IMG/VR virus record: IMGVR_UViG_3300028388_003023
Coordinates: 1-22,064 of that record
Source of the DNA: a virus
Reading direction: 5' to 3' (one strand)
DNA length: 22,064 bases
Shown: piece after piece, positions 13,705-21,218 of the stretch
Position numbering within the stretch: the first letter of the stretch is position 1
Layout: each line of letters starts with the position of its first letter
Made by a program: the position numbers and the translations under genes
Notes under the pieces: generated by a model
The model's input: only the letters and a program-made list of their open reading frames with translations
The model's database searches: none
What the model was told of the DNA's origin: nothing

Positions 13705-14476
13705 CGTAGTCAACCTTAAAGAATGTGCTGATCGACGTGAATACACCATGAACGAGTTTCGTAAACTCGGTGTGAACAACGTTAACATGCATTCTTATGA
13801 TCGATATGAAAACGATCCTGTTCCCTATGTCGGTGAACAATCTCTTATTGATACTATTACTAAGGGTGTTACTTCATCTCATTTACTTACGATTAAGTGG
13901 TGGCTAGAAAACACCAGTGAACCTGTAGGCATCTTTTTCGAAGATGATGTAGACTTCACTACCGTACATCATTGGAGCTTTACGCTGCAAGAATTCATTG
14001 ACAGGTGTGGTGACCAGTGGGGCGCTTTACACCTGTGTAACGTGTTTGAGTATCCTTATGATGTTGATAACGAGTATCCAGCTATGGTACCACGCCGTAG
14101 ACAGCTTTGGGACCACGGGCTTCAGTGTTATGTACTTAAAAGATGGTATGCCGAAAAGATTGTTAAATACTACTTTGACGAATGGGATGAAAAGAAAGCT
14201 ATTCATATCCGCATGCCTCTTGGCGCGCCTCCTTCATTTGAAAATAATGTGATGCACGGGTTCGGACTCGCGATAAGCTTTCCTCTTTTCAACCAGAATG
14301 TATTCGACTTCAGGTCTAAGAATATATACTACTACAACAAACAGGCTCAGTCAGCTATCTACTCACACGAATTTATCAAGGACTGGTGGGAAAAGAAAGG
14401 TAGCAAAATGGACCTCGAAGAAATTTTTAATAATGAACGTGAAAATCATAAAAAATATGGAGAATTAACACTATGA
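13649..14476 (+). CDS. Glycosyltransferase family 25-like protein
   Basis: About 275 residues. It starts with a short leader then VVNLKECADRREYTMNEFRKLGV (20-42), the pattern of GT25 (LPS beta-1,4-galactosyltransferase-like) proteins, and has EDDVD (98-102) in GIFFEDDVDF as the metal/sugar-nucleotide motif. It may glycosylate phage DNA, virion proteins or host surface sugars. The start is uncertain: ATGs at 13649, 13661 and 13691 are possible, none with a good ribosome binding site; the first two overlap the kinase by 56 and 44 bases. The stop overlaps the next gene by ATGA. Confidence 0.75.
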   Translation: MGLIMNSILNKLQGMPTPNVVNLKECADRREYTMNEFRKLGVNNVNMHSYDRYENDPVPYVGEQSLIDTITKGVTSSHLLTIKWWLENTSEPVGIFFEDDVDFTTVHHWSFTLQEFIDRCGDQWGALHLCNVFEYPYDVDNEYPAMVPRRRQLWDHGLQCYVLKRWYAEKIVKYYFDEWDEKKAIHIRMPLGAPPSFENNVMHGFGLAISFPLFNQNVFDFRSKNIYYYNKQAQSAIYSHEFIKDWWEKKGSKMDLEEIFNNERENHKKYGELTL

Positions 14477-15432
14477 GTTGTATTTACAAAGGTGAAGTAA
14501 TTGAGACTGAACTATCTAAGAACTCGTGGGGTGGTACAGAAATGATGCGTCAAAGACTTATCGAGAACGTCGACAAGTCTCTTTTGGAAAATGTGGCTAT
14601 TCACTTATCTCGTCCTCGTGAGATTTATGAAGATGTAGCAAACATTCTTTGGTGCCACGACCTCGCAGAAGACCCTGAAAATAAGATTCTATTAGACGGC
14701 GGTTGGGACAAGTTCGATTACTTTGTATTTGTTTCTGCGTGGCAACGAGATCAGTATATCATGAGATTTGGTATTCCCTATTCGAGATGTACTGTAATTC
14801 ATAACGCAGTAGAGAAACAATACGCGCCTCAACAAAAAGACTTGGAAACAATTCGATTTGTTTATCATACCACTCCACATCGAGGCCTCGAACTTCTCGT
14901 TCCAATCTTCGAAGCACTGGCGAAAGAGTTTGACAACATTCATCTTGACGTTTATTCGTCTTTCGGAATCTACGGATGGGAAGAACGAGACGAAACTTAT
15001 TCTGGCTTGTTCAAGCGAATTGAAGCGCATCCCAACATGACTTATCATGGTGCAGTTTCAAACAATGAAGTACTCGATGCTCTTCAAAACGCTCATGTAT
15101 TTTTGTATCCAAACATTTGGAAAGAAACATCTTGTATTGCGTTGATCGAAGCTATTAAGAGCCAAATGTTGTGTATTCATCCGAATTACGGTGCTTTGCC
15201 TGAGACCGGATGCAACGCAACGATCATGTATGACTTTAACGAAGATGCTCAAGTCCACGCCAACTACGCTTTTGCTGTCACGAAGCAAGTACTTCAAACT
15301 ATGAGAGCAGACCCTAACTACTTCCACGGGTTTACTTACTCTGATCGTTTTAATCTTGCTCGAAACAACATCCAGTCCTTCACGACCGTTTGGACTGCTA
15401 CACTATCGAGATTTGCGCAACAAAACAGTTGA
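14473..15432 (+). CDS. GT4-type glycosyltransferase
   Basis: A 319-residue protein with GT-B features: SKNSWGGTEMMRQRL near the N-terminus, FVFVSAWQRDQYIMRFG (84-100), TVIHNAVE (107-114), RFVYHTTPHRGLELLV (127-142) and the nucleotide-sugar pocket YPNIWKETSCIALIEAIKSQMLCI (213-236) followed by GALPET. It transfers a sugar from an activated donor; the acceptor is not known. It is coupled to the previous glycosyltransferase (ATGA), so the two may act in series. The promoter for the next unit lies in its last codons. Confidence 0.87.
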   Translation: MSCIYKGEVIETELSKNSWGGTEMMRQRLIENVDKSLLENVAIHLSRPREIYEDVANILWCHDLAEDPENKILLDGGWDKFDYFVFVSAWQRDQYIMRFGIPYSRCTVIHNAVEKQYAPQQKDLETIRFVYHTTPHRGLELLVPIFEALAKEFDNIHLDVYSSFGIYGWEERDETYSGLFKRIEAHPNMTYHGAVSNNEVLDALQNAHVFLYPNIWKETSCIALIEAIKSQMLCIHPNYGALPETGCNATIMYDFNEDAQVHANYAFAVTKQVLQTMRADPNYFHGFTYSDRFNLARNNIQSFTTVWTATLSRFAQQNS

Positions 15433-15457
15433 CATTTTCAGTGAAGCGGGTTATAAT
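15429..15457 (+). promoter_or_regulatory. Sigma70-type early promoter with palindrome over the -10
   Basis: TTGACA (15429-15434), 17 bases, TATAAT (15452-15457). The -10 lies in the odd palindrome GGTTATAATATAACC (15449-15463), which is perfect except for its central base. It drives the exonuclease gene at 15487. Confidence 0.9.
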
Positions 15458-15486
15458 ATAACCTCAATTTCACTATGGACTAAACT

Positions 15487-16344
15487 ATGGCTATTCTAGT
15501 TGACTACAACCAAGTGATGCTGGCGAGTTTATTCGCTGGCATCGGTAATCACACTGACATGGATGTAGATGAAAATCTTCTGCGTCACATGTTTCTTAAC
15601 TCAATTCGCTTTAATCGTAAAAAGTTTCACGATGAGTACGGCGAGATTGTACTATGCGTCGATAACAAAGATGTCTGGCGGCGAGACTACTTCCCGTACT
15701 ACAAAGCAAACCGCAAAAAGTCTCGAGATGAGTCTGAGCTCGACTGGAACAAGCTGTTCGAGTCGATTCATCGTATTCGTGCTGAGATCGAAGAGTTCTT
15801 CCCGTATAAGGTGATCAGCGTCGATCGATGCGAGGCTGATGACATTATCGCTACCGTTGTTCATGAGTATGGTACTGAACTTAACATGGGCTCTGAAAAG
15901 TTTTTGATTCTATCTGGTGATAAAGACTTTATTCAGCTTCATGGATATGCTAATGTTGATCAGTATAATCCGGTCATGAAAAAGTGGATTCGAAATGATA
16001 ATCCAGATAAATACCTGCAGGAACATGTTCTGAAGGGTGATGTTGGTGACGGAGTCCCTAACATCCTTTCTGCCGATAACTGCCTTGCTGTTGGTGAAAG
16101 GCAGCGTCCTATGACTAAGAAGCGCATGTCAACTTTCTTCGATACTTCGAACATGGATGAAGAAACTCGTCTTCGCTATAATCGAAACAAGAAGATGATT
16201 GACTTATCTGAGATTCCTGAAGAATACAAAGAGCGCATTCTTGAACAATACAACAAAGAAAAAGGAATTGGACGGGAACACCTGTTCAACTTCTTCATTA
16301 AGAAAAAATTGAAGAATCTCATTACAGACATACAGGATTTTTAA
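15487..16344 (+). CDS. T4 RNase H-like 5'-3' exonuclease (FEN family)
   Basis: A 285-residue FEN/5'-nuclease-family protein. Acidic metal-binding sets: D6 in ILVDYNQ, LCVDNKDVWRRDYFPYYKANR (56-76), RCEADDIIAT (113-122), LILSGDKDFIQL and VLKGDVGDGVPNI. The RRDYFPYYKANR and GD.GDGVPN blocks match T4 RNase H (305 residues). It removes RNA primers and lagging-strand 5' ends in T4-type replication. It is first in a unit with its own promoter; the next gene starts three bases after its stop. Confidence 0.9.
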   Translation: MAILVDYNQVMLASLFAGIGNHTDMDVDENLLRHMFLNSIRFNRKKFHDEYGEIVLCVDNKDVWRRDYFPYYKANRKKSRDESELDWNKLFESIHRIRAEIEEFFPYKVISVDRCEADDIIATVVHEYGTELNMGSEKFLILSGDKDFIQLHGYANVDQYNPVMKKWIRNDNPDKYLQEHVLKGDVGDGVPNILSADNCLAVGERQRPMTKKRMSTFFDTSNMDEETRLRYNRNKKMIDLSEIPEEYKERILEQYNKEKGIGREHLFNFFIKKKLKNLITDIQDF

Positions 16345-16346
16345 TA

Positions 16347-16787
16347 ATGGCTATCAAACTAGCAATTTCTGAAGTTCTATCAGAAACAGCTAAATTCAAA
16401 TCGAAACTCGAGAAGGTCGAGTTCCTACGACAAAATGATTCAGTTCCTCTGAGAACGATTTTAAGACTCATCTATGACGAGACTATCGAGTTTCTCTTAC
16501 CAGACTCTGCTCCACCTTGGAAACGAAATAAGCTTGTCGACGCACATACGATGTTGTATCGTGAAGCGCGGCGATTGCGTATTTTCGTGAAAGGTGGAGG
16601 TTACGACGACATTAAACAAGTAAAGCGAGAAGCACTGTTCATTAGTCTTTTAGAAGATATTATGAATGAAGATGCAGAGCTACTAGCTAATAATATGTTA
16701 TCTCACAAACCAGTGAAAGGTGTTACTAGGAAAACAGTAGAAGAAGCGTTTCCTGACCTGTTCACTTCTCCTATCAAGCTCGGATAA
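16347..16787 (+). CDS. Conserved phage protein (146 residues), DUF6433-like
   Basis: The product contains EKVEFLRQNDSVPLRTILRLIYDETIEFLLPDSAPPWKRN, then MLYREARRLRIFVKGG and REALFISLLEDIMNEDAELL, ending VTRKTVEEAFPDLF. I recognise this as a conserved T4-like phage family of unknown function that sits near replication genes. No catalytic motif is seen; it is mostly helical. It follows the exonuclease gene. Confidence 0.82.
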   Translation: MAIKLAISEVLSETAKFKSKLEKVEFLRQNDSVPLRTILRLIYDETIEFLLPDSAPPWKRNKLVDAHTMLYREARRLRIFVKGGGYDDIKQVKREALFISLLEDIMNEDAELLANNMLSHKPVKGVTRKTVEEAFPDLFTSPIKLG

Positions 16788-16804
16788 AGGAAATAGTTTT
16801 TCAA

Positions 16805-16975
16805 ATGGCTAAGCGTTATAAGGATATTCGTGACTCTTATCTTGATGATTGGGAAGACATCCGTAGGGAAGATCGTCAACGCGAAAAGCAAAAAGGCAAG
16901 CGTCGTAGAAATAACCGCAAAGGAAAGCATAACGAGAAGTTTCAGAACTTTAAGGATTTTTCTGACGACTATTAA
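16805..16975 (+). CDS. Small basic phage protein (56 residues)
   Basis: The product is MAKRYKDIRDSYLDDWEDIR followed by a very basic stretch (REKQKGKRRRNNRKGKHNEKF) and an aromatic acidic end. AAAGGAAA at 16787-16794 precedes the start. It ends just before a promoter. It is likely real from position, RBS and composition; a nucleic-acid-binding role is inferred from charge only. Confidence 0.7.
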   Translation: MAKRYKDIRDSYLDDWEDIRREDRQREKQKGKRRRNNRKGKHNEKFQNFKDFSDDY

Positions 16976-16982
16976 AAAACAG

Positions 16983-17011
16983 TTGACATTTCATCAAAAC
17001 GTTGTTATAAT
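16983..17011 (+). promoter_or_regulatory. Sigma70-type early promoter
   Basis: AAAAAACAG then TTGACA (16983-16988), 17 bases, TATAAT (17006-17011). It drives the HAD gene at 17040. Confidence 0.9.
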
Positions 17012-17039
17012 GGTAGCGTAAAATGAAATGGGAATGATT

Positions 17040-17615
17040 ATGAAAGAAAAAGTGATTTTAGTTGATTGTGACGGTGTTCTGTTGGACTGGGTGTATTCCT
17101 TCGGACAATGGATGAAGCGTCACGGATATGTTGAACAATGTAATGATACCTACAGTATCGATCAGCGCTACGGTATCGACCGCGCTGAAGGCAAGAAATT
17201 GGTTCGTATGTTTAACGAGTCTGCGTGGATTCGTAAGCTACCTCCGTATCTTGATGCCATTAAGTATGTGAAGAAACTTCATTCAGATCATGGATATATC
17301 TTCCACGCTATCACGTCTTTAAGTAACGACGACTACAGCCAACACTTACGTACTAAGAACTTAATTGAACTGTTCGGACCTACTGTTTTCGAACGCTTCA
17401 CCTATCTTGACACTGGCGCTGATAAGGACGAAGCCCTCAAGCTATACGAGGGAACAAATTGCATCTGGGTTGAGGATAAACCTGAAAACGCAGATGAAGG
17501 TCTTAAGAATGGCTTAGATAGCATTCTGATGCACCACAGCCACAACACAGATTATGTAGGTGAAGCTAAACGAGTTTACAACTGGAAAGAAATTTATGAA
17601 TACGTGGTTGGTTGA
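17040..17615 (+). CDS. HAD-superfamily phosphatase (deoxyribonucleotidase-like)
   Basis: A 191-residue protein with the HAD nucleophile motif VDCDGVLLDW (8-17; D9 nucleophile, D11 general acid), Thr/Ser of motif II in AITSLS, and the acidic motif IV region CIWVEDKPENAD. The layout resembles 5'(3')-deoxyribonucleotidases, which would tune dNMP pools alongside the RNR and kinase genes. I chose ATG 17040 because it follows the GGGAATGA leader and is the third in-frame ATG after the promoter; 17028 would add MGMI. Confidence 0.78.
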   Translation: MKEKVILVDCDGVLLDWVYSFGQWMKRHGYVEQCNDTYSIDQRYGIDRAEGKKLVRMFNESAWIRKLPPYLDAIKYVKKLHSDHGYIFHAITSLSNDDYSQHLRTKNLIELFGPTVFERFTYLDTGADKDEALKLYEGTNCIWVEDKPENADEGLKNGLDSILMHHSHNTDYVGEAKRVYNWKEIYEYVVG

Positions 17616-17617
17616 AT

Positions 17618-17625
17618 TATAAATA
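17618..17625 (+). promoter_or_regulatory. T4-type late promoter (TATAAATA)
   Basis: An exact octamer in the gap before the gene at 17652. A short repeat GTTAT/ATAAC (17628-17632 with 17645-17649) follows, spanning the weak GGG ribosome binding site, a reduced form of the layout at 11750. Confidence 0.6.
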
Positions 17626-17651
17626 ATGTTATACAGGATATGGGATAACTG

Positions 17652-17894
17652 ATGCCAATCTATTCTTTTAGAGATAAAAACACACAAGAAACTTTCGACA
17701 GAGTCATGTCTTATGACTCTAAGCTTGAATTCCTCGAAGAAAATCCTCACTTAGAATCTATTATAACTTCAGCACCGAGTATAGGTGATTCGGTGCGTCT
17801 TGGTTTGCGTAAGCCAGACCAAGGATTTCGTGATGTCCTTAAAAACATTAAGTCTAACAAGGCTTATTCAAACAACAAAATCAACGATTTTTAA
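17652..17894 (+). CDS. Conserved phage protein (80 residues), FmdB-type N-terminus
   Basis: The product is MPIYSFRDKNTQETFDRVMSYDSKLEFLEENPHLESIITSAPSIGDSVRLGLRKPDQGFRDVLKNIKSNKAYSNNKINDF. The MP.Y.F...TQE start resembles FmdB zinc-ribbon proteins, but the cysteines are absent; the KPDQGFRDVLK.IK block near the C-terminus is shared by T4-like phage proteins of unknown function. It is preceded by a late promoter, unlike most small genes here. Confidence 0.72.
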   Translation: MPIYSFRDKNTQETFDRVMSYDSKLEFLEENPHLESIITSAPSIGDSVRLGLRKPDQGFRDVLKNIKSNKAYSNNKINDF

Positions 17895-17916
17895 AAGCAG
17901 TAAAATCCTTGATTTT
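17877..17916 (+). repeat. Tandem pair of short hairpins between two genes
   Basis: AAAATC-N3-GATTTT occurs at 17877-17891 and again at 17902-17916, each a 6-bp stem with a 3-base loop. The first covers the last codons of the preceding gene; the second ends 3 bases before AAGGAGG of phoH. They may be RNA-stability or weak terminator elements. Confidence 0.4.
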
Positions 17917-17932
17917 GATAAGGAGGCTTTAT

Positions 17933-18694
17933 ATGTCGAGACAACGTCGCTTAACTGCAAAAGAGAAGCGTAGACAAGAGCGTGAGAAGAACGTAACTTT
18001 AAATTCCAAGTTTAGCATGCGACACATTAAACCTATCACACAAACACAGGAGGATATGTTTTACGAATATCAAAGCGGAAAAAATATTGCTGCAATAGGT
18101 ACAGCAGGAACGGGTAAAACTATGTGTGCGTTATATCTCGCACTGCAAGATGTTTTATCAAACGATGGATACGAACAAGTAGTAATCGTTCGTTCTGCAG
18201 TGCAAACGAGAGAACAAGGCTTTATGCCAGGATCTCAAGCACAAAAAGAAGCAGTCTATTCTATCCCTTATTCAGATATTACGTGTGATTTGTTTGGTCG
18301 TGGAGATGCTTGGGATATTCTCAAACAAAAACGCCAAGTTAAGTTTATGACATCATCTTTTGTAAGAGGATTGACGTTTGACAATTCGATCATTGTAGTA
18401 GATGAGTGCCAGAGTATGACCTATCATGAACTTGATAGTATCATCACTCGAGTCGGCGAGTCTTCGAAGATTATCTTCTGTGGAGATACTCGACAAGACG
18501 ACCTAGCAGGTTCTCGAAATCGTAACGACGTTTCAGGCCTTGCTTCATTCATCAATGTACTTAAAGGTATTCCTTCATTCGCGCTTATCAACTTCGGAGT
18601 CGAGGACATTGTTCGCTCAGGCCTCGTAAAGGAATATATAATTGCAAAGGAACGATTTGAATCTAAAGGCAGCGTTCGCTCGATAGCGGCATAA
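17933..18694 (+). CDS. phoH: PhoH-like P-loop ATPase
   Basis: A 253-residue protein, with a basic N-terminus (MSRQRRLTAKEKRRQEREKN) and a RecA-like core: Walker A GTAGTGKT (56-63), VRSAVQTREQGFMPG (86-100), Walker B IIVVDECQSM (153-162) and an STR-type motif FCGDTRQDDL. It is widespread in marine phages and linked to RNA or nucleotide metabolism, but its role in infection is not settled. I chose ATG 17933 (AAGGAGG at 17920-17926) over the upstream in-frame ATG 17909. Confidence 0.92.
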   Translation: MSRQRRLTAKEKRRQEREKNVTLNSKFSMRHIKPITQTQEDMFYEYQSGKNIAAIGTAGTGKTMCALYLALQDVLSNDGYEQVVIVRSAVQTREQGFMPGSQAQKEAVYSIPYSDITCDLFGRGDAWDILKQKRQVKFMTSSFVRGLTFDNSIIVVDECQSMTYHELDSIITRVGESSKIIFCGDTRQDDLAGSRNRNDVSGLASFINVLKGIPSFALINFGVEDIVRSGLVKEYIIAKERFESKGSVRSIAA

Positions 18695-18696
18695 AC

Positions 18697-18741
18697 TAAG
18701 GAGGGGGTGGCTGCCCTTCGGGGCAGCTACTCAATTACATT
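18697..18741 (+). promoter_or_regulatory. Shine-Dalgarno, UUCG hairpin and spacer upstream of ATG 18742
   Basis: TAAGGAGG (18697-18704) is a perfect anti-SD complement but lies 37 bases from the ATG. Between them, bases 18705-18732 form a 12-bp stem (two G-U pairs) closed by a C(UUCG)G tetraloop. Folding leaves the 9 bases 18733-18741 between SD and ATG, a normal spacing. T4 genes 25 and 38 are reported to use such helper hairpins. No T-run follows, so it is not a clear terminator. Confidence 0.8.
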
Positions 18742-18936
18742 ATGGCAAAATATGCAGTTAAAGTTCCACTCGGTCATGAAGACGACGACTTGTTATTCGT
18801 TACCGAAGGAGATACTAAATTTAAACTAAGACCCAAAATGTTTGACACCGTGGCACAGGCACAAGAACATGCAGAACTATGGGGTCCTAAGGCTGTCGTT
18901 GTAGAACTTGACGACGATTACGAGATACTACTATGA
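18742..18936 (+). CDS. Small phage protein (64 residues), unknown
   Basis: The product is MAKYAVKVPLGHEDDDLLFVTEGDTKFKLRPKMFDTVAQAQEHAELWGPKAVVVELDDDYEILL, acidic and soluble, mixed beta and helix, of a size common in small phage beta-strand proteins. Translation would depend on the hairpin-looped Shine-Dalgarno. The stop overlaps the next ATG (ATGA). Confidence 0.75.
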   Translation: MAKYAVKVPLGHEDDDLLFVTEGDTKFKLRPKMFDTVAQAQEHAELWGPKAVVVELDDDYEILL

Positions 18937-19178
18937 GTACACAAGAAATTCAAAACTATAAGCTAAACTGGCTTAGCAACAAATGCTTCCGTGTACCTGT
19001 TACATCAAGCGATGGCGAGCATTATCAATGGTTGAAAGAAAATATCGATGAAAGAGTTTGGGAAATGTCTGTTCATCCTAAAACAAAGAATCCTACTTTC
19101 TTTTTCCAGAACGCAACTGACGCAGAAAAATTTAGAGAGCAATTTAGAGGCGAATCACGCACAGTTGACATTGGCTAA
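18933..19178 (+). CDS. Small phage protein (81 residues), unknown
   Basis: The product contains NKCFRVPVTSSDGEHYQWLKENIDERVWEMSVHPKTKNPTFFFQNATDAEKFREQF, aromatic-rich, mixed helix and strand, with no recognised domain. It overlaps the preceding gene by four bases, and the promoter at 19165 lies in its last codons (the final VDIG is read across TTGACA). Confidence 0.7.
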   Translation: MSTQEIQNYKLNWLSNKCFRVPVTSSDGEHYQWLKENIDERVWEMSVHPKTKNPTFFFQNATDAEKFREQFRGESRTVDIG

Positions 19179-19193
19179 TTATTGTGTTATAAT
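19165..19193 (+). promoter_or_regulatory. Sigma70-type early promoter with inverted repeat over the -10
   Basis: TTGACA (19165-19170), 17 bases, TATAAT (19188-19193). A 9-bp inverted repeat (19174-19182 with 19189-19197) overlaps the -10. It drives the exonuclease gene at 19223. Confidence 0.88.
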
Positions 19194-19222
19194 TAGCGCA
19201 TTATTACTAAATAGGTTATATT

Positions 19223-19909
19223 ATGTTTACCCACTTTGATCATGGGATTGATCTACCGACACTTACTCGCAAGACAACAGAATCTGGTCGCCGATACTTC
19301 ACACCTACCGGGGAAGCTTATCCTTCAGTTACTACTGTCCTTGGCATTCTTGGTAAAAAGGAACTAATGGAGTGGCGAAAGCGAGTAGGAGAAGACAAAG
19401 CGAATCAGATTTCGCGTCAAGCGGCCACGCGCGGAACTGCAGTACATAAACTTTGTGAAGACTATCTCGACAACAAAGAAGATTATTCTAAAAAGCACAT
19501 GCCTGCTAACATTCACATGTTTAACACCATGCGCTCAGTGCTAGATGAGAAAATAAATAATATATGGTTCCAAGAAGCTTTTCTCTACAGTGATGAGCTA
19601 CAAACAGCAGGACAGGTTGATTGCATTGCCGAGTTCGAAAACGAATTGTCAGTGATCGACTTTAAAACTTCACGTAGACCGAAAAGCCCTGATAAGATCC
19701 AAAACTACTTTATGCAGGTATCTTTCTATGCTAAAGCATTCGAAGAACGCACAGGCACTCCTATCAAGAAAGGTGTAGTCCTAATAGGAGTTGACGACTC
19801 GGAGCCTCAGATCTTCGTTATCGATACTGAGGAATACATCGAACACTTTAAAGCCGTAAGAGAGGCGTATAGGAATCTTTATGAAAAGGACAAGGTACGT
19901 AATAGCTGA
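19223..19909 (+). CDS. PD-(D/E)XK nuclease (RecB/Cas4-like exonuclease)
   Basis: A 228-residue protein. The catalytic set is H75 in RGTAVHKLCEDYL, E118 in FQEAFLYS, D133 in AGQVDCIAEF and D146-x-K148 in VIDFKTSRRP, the usual order for phage PD-(D/E)XK exonucleases. The N-terminus has YPSVTTVLG, common in this group. It could process DNA ends for recombination or degrade host DNA. It has its own promoter; the next gene overlaps its 3' end by 29 bases. Confidence 0.87.
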   Translation: MFTHFDHGIDLPTLTRKTTESGRRYFTPTGEAYPSVTTVLGILGKKELMEWRKRVGEDKANQISRQAATRGTAVHKLCEDYLDNKEDYSKKHMPANIHMFNTMRSVLDEKINNIWFQEAFLYSDELQTAGQVDCIAEFENELSVIDFKTSRRPKSPDKIQNYFMQVSFYAKAFEERTGTPIKKGVVLIGVDDSEPQIFVIDTEEYIEHFKAVREAYRNLYEKDKVRNS

Positions 19910-20231
19910 TGACGATATGGGAATATTCTTAGGCACATACAACGGTGAAGATTTCGGCGACGAAAATGATAACCGGGTCTACATTTGTTTTGCTTCACAG
20001 AATCCTTTTGGCTTAACGAGTTCATGTTCTTTCAACACAGAGGCTGCGGCCAAGTTTTTCATTAGAAACGCGTTTCCTCCAAGTAAAAGAGAAGGACTTA
20101 AGATATTGCCAGTTGAAACTGATAATGACTATCCGAGCGCTATCGATCTAATCAAGTCAGGCTATGGTGAATTCACTCATGATATGATCGACGGTCTATT
20201 TGACGAACAATCATTAAGTACAATACATTAA
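19881..20231 (+). CDS. Phage protein (116 residues), unknown
   Basis: The product is MKRTRYVIADDDMGIFLGTYNGEDFGDENDN..., mixed strand and helix, with FNTEAAAKFFIRNAFPPSKREGLKILPVE in the middle. It is acidic and soluble. The start ATG 19881 (AGGAA at 19870-19874) lies inside the nuclease gene. No known domain was recognised. Confidence 0.75.
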   Translation: MKRTRYVIADDDMGIFLGTYNGEDFGDENDNRVYICFASQNPFGLTSSCSFNTEAAAKFFIRNAFPPSKREGLKILPVETDNDYPSAIDLIKSGYGEFTHDMIDGLFDEQSLSTIH

Positions 20232-20234
20232 ATT

Positions 20235-20762
20235 ATGGAAAAAACTAAACTAGTTAACGACGCTTTGATGTTAGCGGTAAAAGCTCACGGAGATCAGCGT
20301 CGTAAATATACGGGTGAACCTTATGTTGTTCATCCTGTTCAAGTGTCAGAAATAGTCGAAACAGTAGAACACACGCCAGAAATGGTAGCAGCTGCTCTAC
20401 TGCACGATGTAGTAGAAGATACGAACATAACCCTGCAATATATCGAAGATCAGTTCGGTGCTGTTGTAGCCGAATACGTACATTATTGCACGAACGTATC
20501 TGAGAAGAAAGACGGTAACCGGGCTTTTCGCAAAAAGATGGATGCCGATCACTTTGCTATGGGACCTGCTGAGTCTCAAACTATTAAGATAGCAGATCTG
20601 ATCTCAAATGCTGAGAGCATAGTCCTGCACGATCAAAAATTCTTCCACACAGCGTTCAAGCATGAGAAAAAGTACATGCTAAGCGTTCTCACCAAAGCAG
20701 ACCCTATCCTGCGCGAAGCTGCAGAAAAATACCTCGAAAGCCATTGGCATCAGGCCATATAA
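20235..20762 (+). CDS. SpoT/Mesh1-like HD hydrolase (alarmone hydrolase candidate)
   Basis: A 175-residue HD-superfamily protein. Motifs: AHGDQRRKYTGEPYVVHPVQV (17-37; H33), AALLHDVVEDTNIT (53-66; H57, D58, and E61/D62), FGAVVAEYVHYCTNVSEKK and IKIADLISNA (118-127; D121). The order fits the hydrolase domain of RelA/SpoT and small alarmone hydrolases such as Mesh1, without a synthetase domain. It would remove (p)ppGpp and so relieve the host stringent response; a related NADPH phosphatase role is also possible. It starts three bases after the preceding stop. Confidence 0.82.
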   Translation: MEKTKLVNDALMLAVKAHGDQRRKYTGEPYVVHPVQVSEIVETVEHTPEMVAAALLHDVVEDTNITLQYIEDQFGAVVAEYVHYCTNVSEKKDGNRAFRKKMDADHFAMGPAESQTIKIADLISNAESIVLHDQKFFHTAFKHEKKYMLSVLTKADPILREAAEKYLESHWHQAI

Positions 20763-20827
20763 CTTTTTGATCTAAGGCAACCGGTTCCTTATTCCAAAAT
20801 GATCTAAAAAAATAATCCCTTTCATGG

Positions 20828-20833
20828 TATAAT
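20828..20833 (+). promoter_or_regulatory. Extended -10 promoter (TGGTATAAT)
   Basis: TATAAT at 20828-20833 is preceded by TG at 20825-20826, the extended -10 form, but no TTGACA is found 17 bases upstream (TAAAAA instead). The following leader (CCATCAAATGAAAACAGGAA) nearly matches the one at 10177. The preceding gap (20763-20804) has AAGGCAACCGGTTCCTT, a weak hairpin that may terminate the previous unit. Confidence 0.7.
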
Positions 20834-20864
20834 GGCTCCATCAAATGAAAACAGGAATGAATTT

Positions 20865-21218
20865 ATGAAAGCTCACGTATACTTCCACAACCGCAACGGT
20901 GATGTCAAGCGAGTTGCAGAAGTCACTATTCCTAATGGGTTTGACACTAATGAGGCTCTTGAGTCTGTCTACATGCGGCTTCAGAACATTCGTGGTTCTT
21001 GGTCCTTCGGTCCTTTGTTCGAGGGTCAGGCTGATCTTGAGGGTCAACCTAATTACGATCATTCGGATGCAGTGAAGTTCGTCGGCAAGCATCCTCAGAA
21101 CCTCAAAGGTGAGAAGCTCGGTGAGCGATCCATGATGATTGGTGATCTGATCACTTTGAATGGGAAGACTTACGAGGTTGCTCCCTTTGGATTTGACGAG
21201 TATAAGGAGGCAGTGTAA
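20865..21218 (+). CDS. Conserved phage protein (117 residues), unknown
   Basis: The product begins MKAHVYFHNRNGDVKRVAEVTI and contains NEALESVYMRLQNIRGSWSFG and GERSMMIGDLITLNGKTYEVAPFGFDEY. The last block (S..IGD.I..NG..YEVA..GF) is shared by a common small phage family. I chose ATG 20865 (ACAGGA at 20851-20856), not the in-frame ATG 20832, which lies inside the -10 element. The stop overlaps the next gene (TAATG). Confidence 0.8.
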   Translation: MKAHVYFHNRNGDVKRVAEVTIPNGFDTNEALESVYMRLQNIRGSWSFGPLFEGQADLEGQPNYDHSDAVKFVGKHPQNLKGEKLGERSMMIGDLITLNGKTYEVAPFGFDEYKEAV

